54,418 nt of DNA, from the NCBI GenBank assembly GCA_021209335.1, contig JAJOIN010000022.1, positions 1-54,418 of the forward strand, read 5' to 3'. The notes below the pieces were generated by a model. The model was not told the origin of the DNA and did not search any database. It saw only the letters and a program-made list of their open reading frames with translations. Made by a program: the position numbers and the translations under genes. Source of the DNA: Aeromonadaceae bacterium. GTDB taxonomy: Bacteria; Pseudomonadota; Gammaproteobacteria; Enterobacterales; Aeromonadaceae. Positions 43,484 through 52,362 of the stretch are shown piece after piece (position 1 is the stretch's first letter; the number at the start of each line of letters is the position of its first letter).

Positions 43484-44320
43484 TTATTTGAACACCACCG
43501 TCTTGTTGCCGTGCACGAACACCCGTTCCTCCAGCACCTGCCGCAGCCCGCGGGTCAGCACCAGGCGCTCTACGTCGCGGCCGGCCTTGGCCATGTCCTC
43601 GGCGCTGAAGCTGTGATCCACCGGGATCACGTGCTGGTCGATGATGGGACCTTCGTCCAGGTCGTCGGTGACGAAGTGGGCGGTGGCGCCGATGATCTTC
43701 ACCCCGCGCTCATAGGCCTGCTGGTAGGGCCGGGCGCCGATGAAGGCCGGCAGGAAGGAGTGGTGGATGTTGATGATGCGGTAGGGGTAGGCGGCGACGA
43801 ATTCCGGGGTCAGCACCCGCATGTACTTGGCCAGCACCACATAGTCGGGGGCATAGTCGTCGATCACCGCCCGCATCTGGGCCTCGTGGGCCTCGCGGCT
43901 GAGCCCTTCATGGCTGACATGGTGGAAGGGGATGCCGAACTTGGTGGCCAGGTCTTCAAGCTTGTCGTAGTTGCCCACCACGGCGGCAATTTCCACATCC
44001 AGGGCGCCTTCGTAGCTTTTCATCAGTATGTCGCCCAGGCAGTGGGCTTCCTTGGTCACCAGGATCACCACCCGCTTCTTGCCGGCGGCCACCAGTCGGC
44101 GCTTGGCGCCCATCGGCAGGGTATCGTCCAGATCCGCCAGCAGGGTCTCGTCGTTGAAGCGCCCCTCCAGCTCGGTACGCATGAAGAAGCGGCCGTGGGC
44201 GTGATCCACGAACTCGTCGTTCTTGATGATGTTGAGCTGGTGCTTGTAGCAGATGTAGGTGATCTTGGCGATGAGACCTTGTGCGTCCGGGCAATCGGTG
44301 AGCAGAATCTTGCGCTTCAT
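43484..44320 (-). CDS. purU: Formyltetrahydrofolate deformylase
   Basis: ACT domain start KILLTDCPDAQGLIAKITYICYKH; NIHHSFLPAFIGARPYQQAYERGVKIIGATAHFV. Confidence 0.96.
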   Translation of the reverse strand: MKRKILLTDCPDAQGLIAKITYICYKHQLNIIKNDEFVDHAHGRFFMRTELEGRFNDETLLADLDDTLPMGAKRRLVAAGKKRVVILVTKEAHCLGDILMKSYEGALDVEIAAVVGNYDKLEDLATKFGIPFHHVSHEGLSREAHEAQMRAVIDDYAPDYVVLAKYMRVLTPEFVAAYPYRIINIHHSFLPAFIGARPYQQAYERGVKIIGATAHFVTDDLDEGPIIDQHVIPVDHSFSAEDMAKAGRDVERLVLTRGLRQVLEERVFVHGNKTVVFK

Positions 44321-44509
44321 CCTGTAGGTGTTCCTGGCTGACTCGTGATAAGTCGGACACTATGCCACAAATTTTTCGCTTTGCCAGAGCCGGGGTGGAC
44401 AAAGCCAGGGGTGGCGGTGCAGGCCTTGACCTAACGCAAAAGGAGGTCGACAGGCTTGGGGCAGCATAGGGGAAGCGGGGCCCGCAGCGGGCCCGAACAA
44501 GGAGCCTGG

Positions 44510-45442
44510 ATGTCTGACATGGATAGGGCCAAGGGGTGTCTGGTGGGGCTCGCCATCGGCGATGCCATCGGCACCACCTTGGAGTTTCGCCCGCGGGGCA
44601 GTTTTAGCCCGCTGGCGGACATGCACGGCGGCGGGCACTTCTGCCTGCCCAAGGGCCACTGGACCGACGACACCTCCATGGCCCTGTGCCTGGGGGAGAG
44701 CCTGCTGGCCTGCGGTGGCTTCGATGCGGCGGATCAGATGCGCCGTTACTGTGACTGGCTGGACAACGGCTATCAGAGCAGTCTGGGGGTGTGCTTCGAC
44801 GTGGGCATGACGGTGCAGTCGGCCTTGCGTCGCTTTCAAAAAAGCGGCAACCCCTACAGCGGCGCCCGCTCGCGCTGGAGCTCCGGCAACGGCTCCATCA
44901 TGCGTCTGGCCCCCGTGGCCATCGCCTACCGGGCCGATCTCACGGCCTGCCGCCATTATGCGGCCCTAAGCTCCCGCACCACCCATGCCTCACCCCTGTG
45001 TCTGGAGGCCTGCAGCCTGTTTGGCGAGCTGCTCTGGCGCCTGCAGCAGGGCCAGGACAAGGCCCAGGCGCTGCACGCCTGCCAGTTGCCGAGCGAGCCC
45101 GAATTGGCGGCGCTGCAGGGCGGTAGCTTCATCGACAAGTCCTATGCGGCCTTGAAGGGCAGTGGCTTTGTGGTGGAGAGCCTGGAGGCGGCCTTGTGGT
45201 GCTTCTGGCACACCAACAGCTTTGCCGAGTGCGTGCTGGCGGCGGCCAACCTGGGGGACGATGCGGACACCACGGCGGCGGTGGCCGGCCAGCTGGCCGG
45301 CGCCCATTATGGTCACTGTGCCATTCGGGCGGACTGGTGCCAGGCGCTGCACCGTCACGGGCAGATTGCCGCCTTGGCGGCAGCACTGCACGGCCTGGCC
45401 CCTGAGGATGTGGGGGCGCGGCTCGTTGATCGCCCTGCCTGA
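44510..45442 (+). CDS. draG: ADP-ribosylglycohydrolase, DraG-like
   Basis: KGCLVGLAIGDAIGTTLEF, WTDDTSMALCLGESL, GSIMRLAPVAI, NLGDDADTTAAVAGQLAGA; directly upstream of draT-like gene. Confidence 0.88.
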   Translation: MSDMDRAKGCLVGLAIGDAIGTTLEFRPRGSFSPLADMHGGGHFCLPKGHWTDDTSMALCLGESLLACGGFDAADQMRRYCDWLDNGYQSSLGVCFDVGMTVQSALRRFQKSGNPYSGARSRWSSGNGSIMRLAPVAIAYRADLTACRHYAALSSRTTHASPLCLEACSLFGELLWRLQQGQDKAQALHACQLPSEPELAALQGGSFIDKSYAALKGSGFVVESLEAALWCFWHTNSFAECVLAAANLGDDADTTAAVAGQLAGAHYGHCAIRADWCQALHRHGQIAALAAALHGLAPEDVGARLVDRPA

Positions 45443-46241
45443 TCCCTACCGCCTGCCGGATGACTGGTTGGCCCTGCCGTTTAACCACTGCAACCTGCCG
45501 GCCCGCTATCTGGCTTGTCTGGCGTTTCAGCTGGAGCCGGTGGCGCTGCAGCTGGACGGCGTGCACCTGCTGTATGCCGATCTGTTTGAACGGCTGGATG
45601 CCTGCCCGGACGCCCGCGCCCGGCGTCGCTGCTTCATCGACTTCATGGCGGTGCGTTTTCACCTGCCGGCGGCCGAGCTGCCCGAGGTGCCGGCCATGGG
45701 CCCGGTGCCGCGGCCGCGGCTGCACTATGGCCAGCTGCTGCTGGGCTGGCTGTTTGACTCGGATAACCAGCAGGGGGCCATCTGGCGGCAGTGGGTGGAG
45801 TCGCGCTTTGGCCTCTGTACCCGCTTCTACAAGGAGCCCATCACGGGGCCTGATGACCCGGCCTATGGCCGCTTCCTGCACACCGCCGGCTGGGCCGGCT
45901 ACAACAGCAATGCCCTCTATGACCAGCTGGACTTGCTCTACAGCTTCTGCCAGTACCAGCTGGTGCGGGACCATCCCTTGCGCCGCCGCCTGACCCTGTA
46001 TCGCGGCGGCACCGAGCGGCCGACCCATAGCTTCGAGGGGCAGCCCGTCATGCTGCTCAACAACCTCTGCTCCTGCACCGACAACCCGGAGGAGGCCTTT
46101 CGCTTCGGCCCGCGGGTCTATGCGCTGGCGGTGCCGCTGCCCAAGATCGTCTGTTATCAGCAGCTGTTGCCCAGCGTGCTGCAGGGGGAGGGCGAGTACA
46201 TGGTGCTGGGCGGCTGTTATCCGGTGACCCCGGTTGCCTGA
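45408..46241 (+). CDS. draT: NAD+-dinitrogen-reductase ADP-D-ribosyltransferase, DraT-like (start uncertain, ATG 45408 or TTG 45426; overlaps draG)
   Basis: LPFNHCNLPARYLACLAFQLEPVALQLDGV, RLTLYRGG, VMLLNNLCSCTDNPEEAFRFG, GEGEYMVLGGCYPV. Confidence 0.83.
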   Translation: MWGRGSLIALPDPYRLPDDWLALPFNHCNLPARYLACLAFQLEPVALQLDGVHLLYADLFERLDACPDARARRRCFIDFMAVRFHLPAAELPEVPAMGPVPRPRLHYGQLLLGWLFDSDNQQGAIWRQWVESRFGLCTRFYKEPITGPDDPAYGRFLHTAGWAGYNSNALYDQLDLLYSFCQYQLVRDHPLRRRLTLYRGGTERPTHSFEGQPVMLLNNLCSCTDNPEEAFRFGPRVYALAVPLPKIVCYQQLLPSVLQGEGEYMVLGGCYPVTPVA

Positions 46242-46315
46242 CTGTCATCAATCCTTCACGGCACGGCTCTAGGCTGGTTTTGTCTGTTATTTCCGAGAAT
46301 TCAAAGGATTGAACC

Positions 46316-47707
46316 ATGTCTAGCCGATTCCGTTTCCGTTTCTGCGCTCTGGCCCTGGGGCTGGCCTTGTCTGCCCCCCTGATGCACGCCGCGACCGTCA
46401 GCCAGGCCCTGCAACTGGCCCTGCCCGATGGCCTCAAGGTGCCCTACAGCGGGGTGCAGGCGTCGGCCTTCGCCGCCGGCCTGCCGCTGGGGGTGGGCTC
46501 CGGCCTCAGCTTCGCCGGTGTGCAGGCTGACGGCAGCTGGCTGTTCTACAGCCTGACCGACCGCGGCCCCAACGCCGATGCGCCGGACTGGCGGCAGGGC
46601 CAGGACAAGCTCTCCGGCAAGATCTTCGTGGCACCGGGCTTTACCCCGCAGATCCTGCCCATCCGGATAAAAGACGGCCAGGTCAGCGTGGGTGAGCCCA
46701 TCCTGCTGCACGACGACAAGGGCCCCATCCATGGCCTGCCGCTGCCGGTGGGCACGGTCGGCTCGACCCACGAGATGGCCCTGACCGACGATCTCAAGGC
46801 CATCGCCTCGCCGGATGGCCGTGGGCTGGATAGCGAGGGGCTGGCCCTGGCTGCTGACGGCAGCTTCTGGCTGTGTGACGAATACGGCCCCTTCCTCATC
46901 CATGCCGATGCCCAGGGCAAGATATTGCAAAAATGGGGCCCCGAGCCGCAGGCCGGCGAGCAGGCGGTGGCCACCGGCTTGCCGGGGGTGATCGCCTGGC
47001 GTCAGGCCAACCGTGGCTTCGAGGGGCTGGCCCTGCTGCCGTCGGGCAAGGTGATAGCGGCGGTGCAGAGCACCCTGGACATCGATGGCGAGACCGCCAA
47101 GACGGCGCCGATTGTGCGCCTGGTGGAGCTGGATCCGGTGACCGGTAAGACTCGCATGCTGGCCTATCCGCTGGAGGAGGGGTTCTACAAGAAGACCAAG
47201 GACGCCAAGATCGGCGATCTGGTGGCGGTGGATGAGCAGACCCTGCTCATCATCGAACAGGGCAAGGATAAGGATAAACAGATGCACAACCGCATCTACA
47301 AGCTGAGCCTGCAGGATGCCACGGATCTGACCGGCGTCAAGGTGGACGGCAAGGAGCCGGAGTTTGCCAGCCTGGCGGCGCTGCGAGCCGCCGGCGTGGT
47401 GCCGGTGCAGAAGACGCTGCTGGTGGATTTGCGTGCGCTGGGTTGGCAGGCGGAGAAGGCCGAGGGGCTGAGCCTCATCGATGCCCAGACCCTGGCGGTG
47501 GCCAACGACAACGACTTTGGCCTGGGCGTCACCCTGGTGGAGCCGGTGAAGGGCGAAAAAGACCCTACCGAGTACCAGACCGATGGCACGGGCCAACTGC
47601 TGATGAAGGGCCAGCCGGTGGCCAGCCGGCTGCAAACCCAGCCGCTGTCGGCCGCGGAGGCGGCCTCCCACCTGTGGATCCTCCAGCTGGACAAGCCGCT
47701 GTTCTAA
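46316..47707 (+). CDS. Secreted esterase-like/phytase-like beta-propeller protein
   Basis: Signal peptide; LSFAGVQADGSWLFYSLTDRGPNAD, SEGLALAADGSFWLCDEYGPFL, NRGFEGLALLPSGKVIAAVQS. Confidence 0.85.
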   Translation: MSSRFRFRFCALALGLALSAPLMHAATVSQALQLALPDGLKVPYSGVQASAFAAGLPLGVGSGLSFAGVQADGSWLFYSLTDRGPNADAPDWRQGQDKLSGKIFVAPGFTPQILPIRIKDGQVSVGEPILLHDDKGPIHGLPLPVGTVGSTHEMALTDDLKAIASPDGRGLDSEGLALAADGSFWLCDEYGPFLIHADAQGKILQKWGPEPQAGEQAVATGLPGVIAWRQANRGFEGLALLPSGKVIAAVQSTLDIDGETAKTAPIVRLVELDPVTGKTRMLAYPLEEGFYKKTKDAKIGDLVAVDEQTLLIIEQGKDKDKQMHNRIYKLSLQDATDLTGVKVDGKEPEFASLAALRAAGVVPVQKTLLVDLRALGWQAEKAEGLSLIDAQTLAVANDNDFGLGVTLVEPVKGEKDPTEYQTDGTGQLLMKGQPVASRLQTQPLSAAEAASHLWILQLDKPLF

Positions 47708-47728
47708 CGGGCCTCGGCCATCTGCATG

Positions 47729-47756
47729 AAAAACGCCACCTTGCGGTGGCGTTTTG
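47729..47756. terminator. Bidirectional intrinsic terminator
   Basis: AAAAACGCCACC-TTGC-GGTGGCGTTTTG between convergent genes. Confidence 0.85.
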
Positions 47757-47791
47757 CTGCGAGGGCCTTGCTGTTGTGCCTCGAGACAGCC

Positions 47792-48949
47792 TTAGAGTGC
47801 CAGGCGCAAGATGGCCTTGGCATCGTCCGGCGTGATGTCGGCGTGTTCCCCCAGGGCCACGTGGCCGTGGGCGGTGAGCTTGGCGGCGACGGGCTCAATC
47901 ACCTCTTCCCCCAGGCCGTAGGCACTCAGCCGCGGCGGGTTGCCCATGGCCGCGAAGAAGGCCTCGGTCTGCTCGATGGCGGCCAGGGCCTTTTGCTCCT
48001 GACTGCCGTCACGCACGTCGAACACCCGCTCGGCATACTGGGCCAGCTTGGCCTGCTTGGCGGCCAGCTTGTGCTTCCACACTGCGGTCTGGACGATGGC
48101 CAGGGTCTGGGCATGATCCAGGCCGTAGAGGGCGGTCAGCTCGTGGCCAATCATGTGGGTGGCCCAGTCGGTGGGCACGCCGGTACTCAAGGTGCCGTTC
48201 AGTGCCATGGTGGCACTCCACATCAGGTTGGCACGCACGTCGTAATCCTGCGGGTTGGCCAGCGCCTTGGGGCCCTCCTCAATCAGGGTGCGCAGCAGCC
48301 CCTCGGCGATGCGATCCTGTACCTTGGCGTTTACCGGGTAGGTGCTGTACTGCTCCAGGGTGTGAACGAAGGCGTCCACCACGCCGTTGGCAATCTGGCG
48401 GGGGGGCAGGCTGTAGGTGGTGACGGGATCCAGGATGGAGAAGCGCGGCTGCACAAAGGGCGAGAAGAAGAACAGCTTGTCCTGGGTCGCGGCCTTGGTG
48501 ATGACGGCGCCCGAGTTCATCTCTGAGCCGGTGGCGGCCAGGGTCAGCACGGTTCCCAGAGGCACGGCATCGGTGATCTTGCTGCCGTAGGTCTGCAGTA
48601 TCTCCCAGGGATCACCTGGGTAGCGGGCGGCGGCGGCGATAAACTTGCTGCCGTCGATGACCGAGCCCCCACCCACCGCCAGGATAAAGTCGATGCCCTC
48701 GGCCTTCACAACCTCGACCGCCTGCATCAGGGTCTCGAAGTGGGGGTTGGCCTCGATGCCGCCAAACTCCAGGAAGTGCCGGTCGGCCAGGGCGGCATGC
48801 ACCTGAGCCAGCACACCGTTCTGCTTGATGCTGCCGCCGCCATAGGTGATGAGGATGCGGGCGTCAGGGGGGATCTCGCTGGCCAGTTGGGCTATCTGGC
48901 CTTCGCCGAAGTGAATACGGGTGGGATTGAAGTAGGTAAAGTTGTTCAT
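47792..48949 (-). CDS. yqhD: Iron-containing alcohol dehydrogenase, YqhD-like
   Basis: MNNFTYFNPTRIHFGEGQIAQL, AVGGGSVIDGSKFIAAAA, TLAATGSEMNSGAVIT, MIGHELTALYGLDHAQTLAIV. Confidence 0.92.
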   Translation of the reverse strand: MNNFTYFNPTRIHFGEGQIAQLASEIPPDARILITYGGGSIKQNGVLAQVHAALADRHFLEFGGIEANPHFETLMQAVEVVKAEGIDFILAVGGGSVIDGSKFIAAAARYPGDPWEILQTYGSKITDAVPLGTVLTLAATGSEMNSGAVITKAATQDKLFFFSPFVQPRFSILDPVTTYSLPPRQIANGVVDAFVHTLEQYSTYPVNAKVQDRIAEGLLRTLIEEGPKALANPQDYDVRANLMWSATMALNGTLSTGVPTDWATHMIGHELTALYGLDHAQTLAIVQTAVWKHKLAAKQAKLAQYAERVFDVRDGSQEQKALAAIEQTEAFFAAMGNPPRLSAYGLGEEVIEPVAAKLTAHGHVALGEHADITPDDAKAILRLAL

Positions 48950-49123
48950 TCGTGCTCCTGGTTATGCGACTGGGGGGGGCGGCTCAAGGTTCGCCATCGC
49001 GCAAGACAATGACAGAATAGTTGCCCCTGTACCGCCACATAAGCGACATTACTGGCATTTATTTGCCTATTTATGTCAACTTGCGGCGAGAGTCCGCAGA
49101 GGCGTTCACGCCGGGAGAGTGCC

Positions 49124-50011
49124 ATGACCACAACCTTGGCCCAGGCCATGGGCCACTTTGCCGAACAGGCCGGACTACAACAGCTCGAAGGGGTGGCCGA
49201 CACCTGCCTGCCCGGCGTGCGCTTTTTTCGCGCCAGCCGCAGCACCCCCCGTCAGCCGCTGACCTATGAGTCGGGCATTCTCATCCTGGGCCAGGGCAAC
49301 AAGATCATCCATCTGGGGGAGCAGCAGGTGGCCTACGGCCCCGGCAGCTATCTGGTGGTGGGGGTGCCACTGCCGTTGGAGTGCGAGGCGTATTGCCGGC
49401 CTGGCGAGCCGATACTGGGGCTGTCGGTGGCGGTGGACTTGCAGCGGTTGCACCAGCAGGTCACCCGGCTCTATCCGCCGCCATCCCGCATGACGCCCTG
49501 CCGGGCCATTGAGTGCGGCCTCTCCTGCGCCTGTCTGCCGGCGGAGCTGGACGCGGCCTGCCAGCGTCTGCTGGTCGCCTTGGCCAGTCCTGTAGAGGCG
49601 GCCATTCTGGGGCCAGGTCTGCTGGAGGAGATACTCTATCGGGTGCTCACCGGCGAGCAGGGGCATGTGTTGCTGCAGCTGGCGCACCACGATGGCCACT
49701 ACGCCCGCATCGCCCGGGTGCTGGGGCGCATCCACCGTGACTATGCCGAACCCCTGACGGTGGAAAGCCTGGCGGGGGCGGCGCATATGAGCCTATCCAC
49801 CTTTCATCGGGCCTTTCGCCAGGTGACCCGGGTGTCGCCCCTGCAGTACCTGAAGCAAATTCGCCTGAACCGGGCACGGGAGCTGATCCAGCGGGAGGGG
49901 CGGGGGATCGCCGAGGCGGCTGCCCTGGTGGGCTACAACAGCCCGTCCCAGTTCAGCCGCGAGTACAAGCGTCACTTTGCCTGCAACCCCAGCGGCGATC
50001 AGGCCGCCTAG
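49124..50011 (+). CDS. AraC-family regulator, YqhC-like
   Basis: C-terminal AraC HTH (HMSLSTFHRAFRQVTRVSPLQYLKQIRLNRARELI...VGYNSPSQFSREYKRHF); divergent from yqhD. Confidence 0.88.
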   Translation: MTTTLAQAMGHFAEQAGLQQLEGVADTCLPGVRFFRASRSTPRQPLTYESGILILGQGNKIIHLGEQQVAYGPGSYLVVGVPLPLECEAYCRPGEPILGLSVAVDLQRLHQQVTRLYPPPSRMTPCRAIECGLSCACLPAELDAACQRLLVALASPVEAAILGPGLLEEILYRVLTGEQGHVLLQLAHHDGHYARIARVLGRIHRDYAEPLTVESLAGAAHMSLSTFHRAFRQVTRVSPLQYLKQIRLNRARELIQREGRGIAEAAALVGYNSPSQFSREYKRHFACNPSGDQAA

Positions 50012-50038
50012 GGGCTGTGGGGCCGCCTTGCCCCCAGA

Positions 50039-50848
50039 TCAGGGGATGGGCGGTGCCAGCAGGAAGTTGCCGCTGCCGCTGGCCGCCGGGCCTTGGGCTG
50101 CCGTCTCGTCTTTGAGCGCCACGCCCGAGCAGTGCCGGCGGCGGCCTTCACTGAGCAGATAGTGCAGCCGGTAGGCGGCCTCCGCATAGCTCATGCCCGC
50201 CGGGCGCACGTTGGAGATGCAGTTGCGCCGCTCGTCGGTCAGCCCCACCTTGGGGGCCTGGGTGAAGTAGAGTCCCAGGCTGTCCGGCGAGCTCAAGCCC
50301 GGCCGTTCACCCACCAGGATCACCACCGCCCGGGCGCCCAGCCGCTGGGCCACCTCGTCTGCCACCGCCACCCGACCCTGCTCCACCAGGCACAGGGGGG
50401 CCAGCTTCCAGGTTTCGCCACTGAGCTTGTCGTGTAGCGCCTGTAAAAACGGCAAGGCGTTTTGCTTTAAGGCCAGGGCCGACAGGCCATCGGCCAGCAC
50501 CAGCGCCAGATCGTAGCCACTCTCCTGGCGATAGGGGGTGAGGGTGTCGCGGCTGGCCTCATCCAGCCGGCGGCCCAGATCCGGCCGTTGCAGGTACTGA
50601 TGGCGGTCGGCGGCGGCGCTGTGCAGATGCAGGCTGGCGCCAAAGCCGGCGGCCTGCAGCTCGGCCTGCAGGGCCGGGAAGTCCAGGGCAAGGTGCACCG
50701 CATCCCGCGCCTGGGCGTGGGCCAGCTGAAAGGCCAGCTGGGCCGAGGTGGGCTGGCTCACCCCGCTGCGCCCCAGGGCGATGCGGGCATCGGTGAAGGC
50801 CCGCAGGGCCTGCCAGGGATTGGCGGTGATCTGGGTCTCTTCCTGCAC
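50039..50848 (-). CDS. eutC: Ethanolamine ammonia-lyase small subunit; annotated from GTG 50848, likely true start ATG 50876 disrupted by a poly-C tract
   Basis: [73 protein letters not shown]. Confidence 0.93.
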   Translation of the reverse strand: MQEETQITANPWQALRAFTDARIALGRSGVSQPTSAQLAFQLAHAQARDAVHLALDFPALQAELQAAGFGASLHLHSAAADRHQYLQRPDLGRRLDEASRDTLTPYRQESGYDLALVLADGLSALALKQNALPFLQALHDKLSGETWKLAPLCLVEQGRVAVADEVAQRLGARAVVILVGERPGLSSPDSLGLYFTQAPKVGLTDERRNCISNVRPAGMSYAEAAYRLHYLLSEGRRRHCSGVALKDETAAQGPAASGSGNFLLAPPIP

Positions 50849-50872
50849 CTGGGTCAGTTGGGGGGGATTGGG

Positions 50873-52291
50873 TCATGCTTGGCTCCTTACCGGCAGACGG
50901 CCCAGGGCCGGCTCGAAGGCGGCGGGCAGCCCCTCGGCCAGGGCAAAGGGCAGCCCCTGGGCCTGGGTGAAGATGCCCATGCGCTCCAGCCAGGCCTCAA
51001 ATTCCGGCGCGGGCCTGAGCCCCAGCACCCGGCGGGCGTAGAGGGCGTCGTGGAATGAGGTGGTCTGGTAGTTGAGCATGATGTCGTCGGATCCCGGTAT
51101 GCCCATGACGAAGGTGCAGCCGGCGGCCCCTAGCAGGGTCAGCAGCACGTCCATGTCATCCTGATCCGCCTCGGCGTGGTTGGTGTAGCAAACGTCACAA
51201 CCCATGGGCAGCCCCAGCAGCTTGGCGCAGAAGTGATCCTCAAGGCCGGCGCGGATGATCTGCTTGCCGTCATACAGGTATTCGGGGCCGATGAAGCCCA
51301 CCACCGTATTCACCAGCAGGGGAGAGAAGGCGCGGGCCACGGCGTAGGCGCGGGCCTCGCAGGTCTGCTGATCCACGCCGTGGTGGGCGTTGGCGGACAG
51401 GGCGCTGCCCTGGCCGGTTTCAAAATACATGACGTTGTCGCCGACCGTGCCCCGCTGCAACGACAGGGCGGCCTCCCGGGCCTCCGCCAGCATGGCCAGG
51501 TTGAAGCCGAAACTGCTGTTGGTGGCCTCGCTGCCGCCGATGGACTGGAACACCAGATCCACCGGCGCGCCGCGGTTGATCGCCTCCAGCGTGTTGGTGA
51601 CATGGGTCAGCACGCAGGATTGGGTGGGGATGGCGTACTGGTCGATGATCTCCGCCAGCATGCTGACCAGGCGGATCACCTGGGGCAGGTTGTCGGTGGC
51701 CGGGTTGATGCCCAGCACAGCGTCGCCGCTGCCGTACAGCAGGCCGTCCAACAGGCTGGCGGCGATGCCGGTGGCATCATCCGTGGGGTGATTGGGTTGC
51801 AGCCGGGTGGAGAGGCGGCCCGGCAGGCCTAGGGTGTTGCGAAAGGCGGTGGTGACCCGGCACTTCTTGGCCACCGCGATCAGATCCTGATTGCGCATTA
51901 TCTTGGCGACGGCGGCGGCCATCTCGGGGGTGATACCGTCCTTCACCGCCGCCAGGGTCTCGGCGGTGACGGCATCACTGAGCAGCCAGTTGCGAAAATC
52001 CCCCACCGTCAGGTGGGCCAGTTGGGCGAAGGCGCGCTGGTCGTGGTTGTCGAGGATGAGGCGGGTGATTTCGTCCTGCTCGTAGGGGATCAGGGCCTCC
52101 TGCAGGAAGGTGGCCAGGGGCAGCTCGGCCAGGGTCATCTGGGCAATCACCCGCTCCTCGGCGCTGTCGGCGGCGAGCCCCGCCAGCCGGTCGCCGGAGC
52201 GCAGTGGCGTGGCCTTGGCCATCAGGGTCTTGAGGTCGGCAAACTGGTAGGTGCGGGCACCCAGACGGTGGAAATAGGGGGTAGTGGACAT
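50873..52291 (-). CDS. eutB: Ethanolamine ammonia-lyase large subunit
   Basis: ANPTL-type region: GLPGRLSTRLQPNHPTDD, INPATDN, HHGVDQQTCEARAYAVAR, CDVCYTNHAEADQDD. Confidence 0.96.
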   Translation of the reverse strand: MSTTPYFHRLGARTYQFADLKTLMAKATPLRSGDRLAGLAADSAEERVIAQMTLAELPLATFLQEALIPYEQDEITRLILDNHDQRAFAQLAHLTVGDFRNWLLSDAVTAETLAAVKDGITPEMAAAVAKIMRNQDLIAVAKKCRVTTAFRNTLGLPGRLSTRLQPNHPTDDATGIAASLLDGLLYGSGDAVLGINPATDNLPQVIRLVSMLAEIIDQYAIPTQSCVLTHVTNTLEAINRGAPVDLVFQSIGGSEATNSSFGFNLAMLAEAREAALSLQRGTVGDNVMYFETGQGSALSANAHHGVDQQTCEARAYAVARAFSPLLVNTVVGFIGPEYLYDGKQIIRAGLEDHFCAKLLGLPMGCDVCYTNHAEADQDDMDVLLTLLGAAGCTFVMGIPGSDDIMLNYQTTSFHDALYARRVLGLRPAPEFEAWLERMGIFTQAQGLPFALAEGLPAAFEPALGRLPVRSQA

Positions 52292-52322
52292 AGGCTCACC
52301 CAAAAACGCTAGTGGTGCAGAA

Positions 52323-52355
52323 AACGACAGGCCTGCCGCCGTAACGACAGGCCTG
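52323..52355 (-). repeat. Two 13-bp direct repeats (20-bp period) that can also pair as a hairpin, between eat and eutB
   Basis: AACGACAGGCCTG at 52323-52335 and 52343-52355; CAGGCCTG is self-complementary. Confidence 0.85.
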
Positions 52356-52362
52356 GTATTGC

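Noticed and set aside
44400-44509. Possible sigma54 promoter upstream of draG
   Set aside because: TGGC and TTG elements are present but spaced too far apart for the -24/-12 consensus
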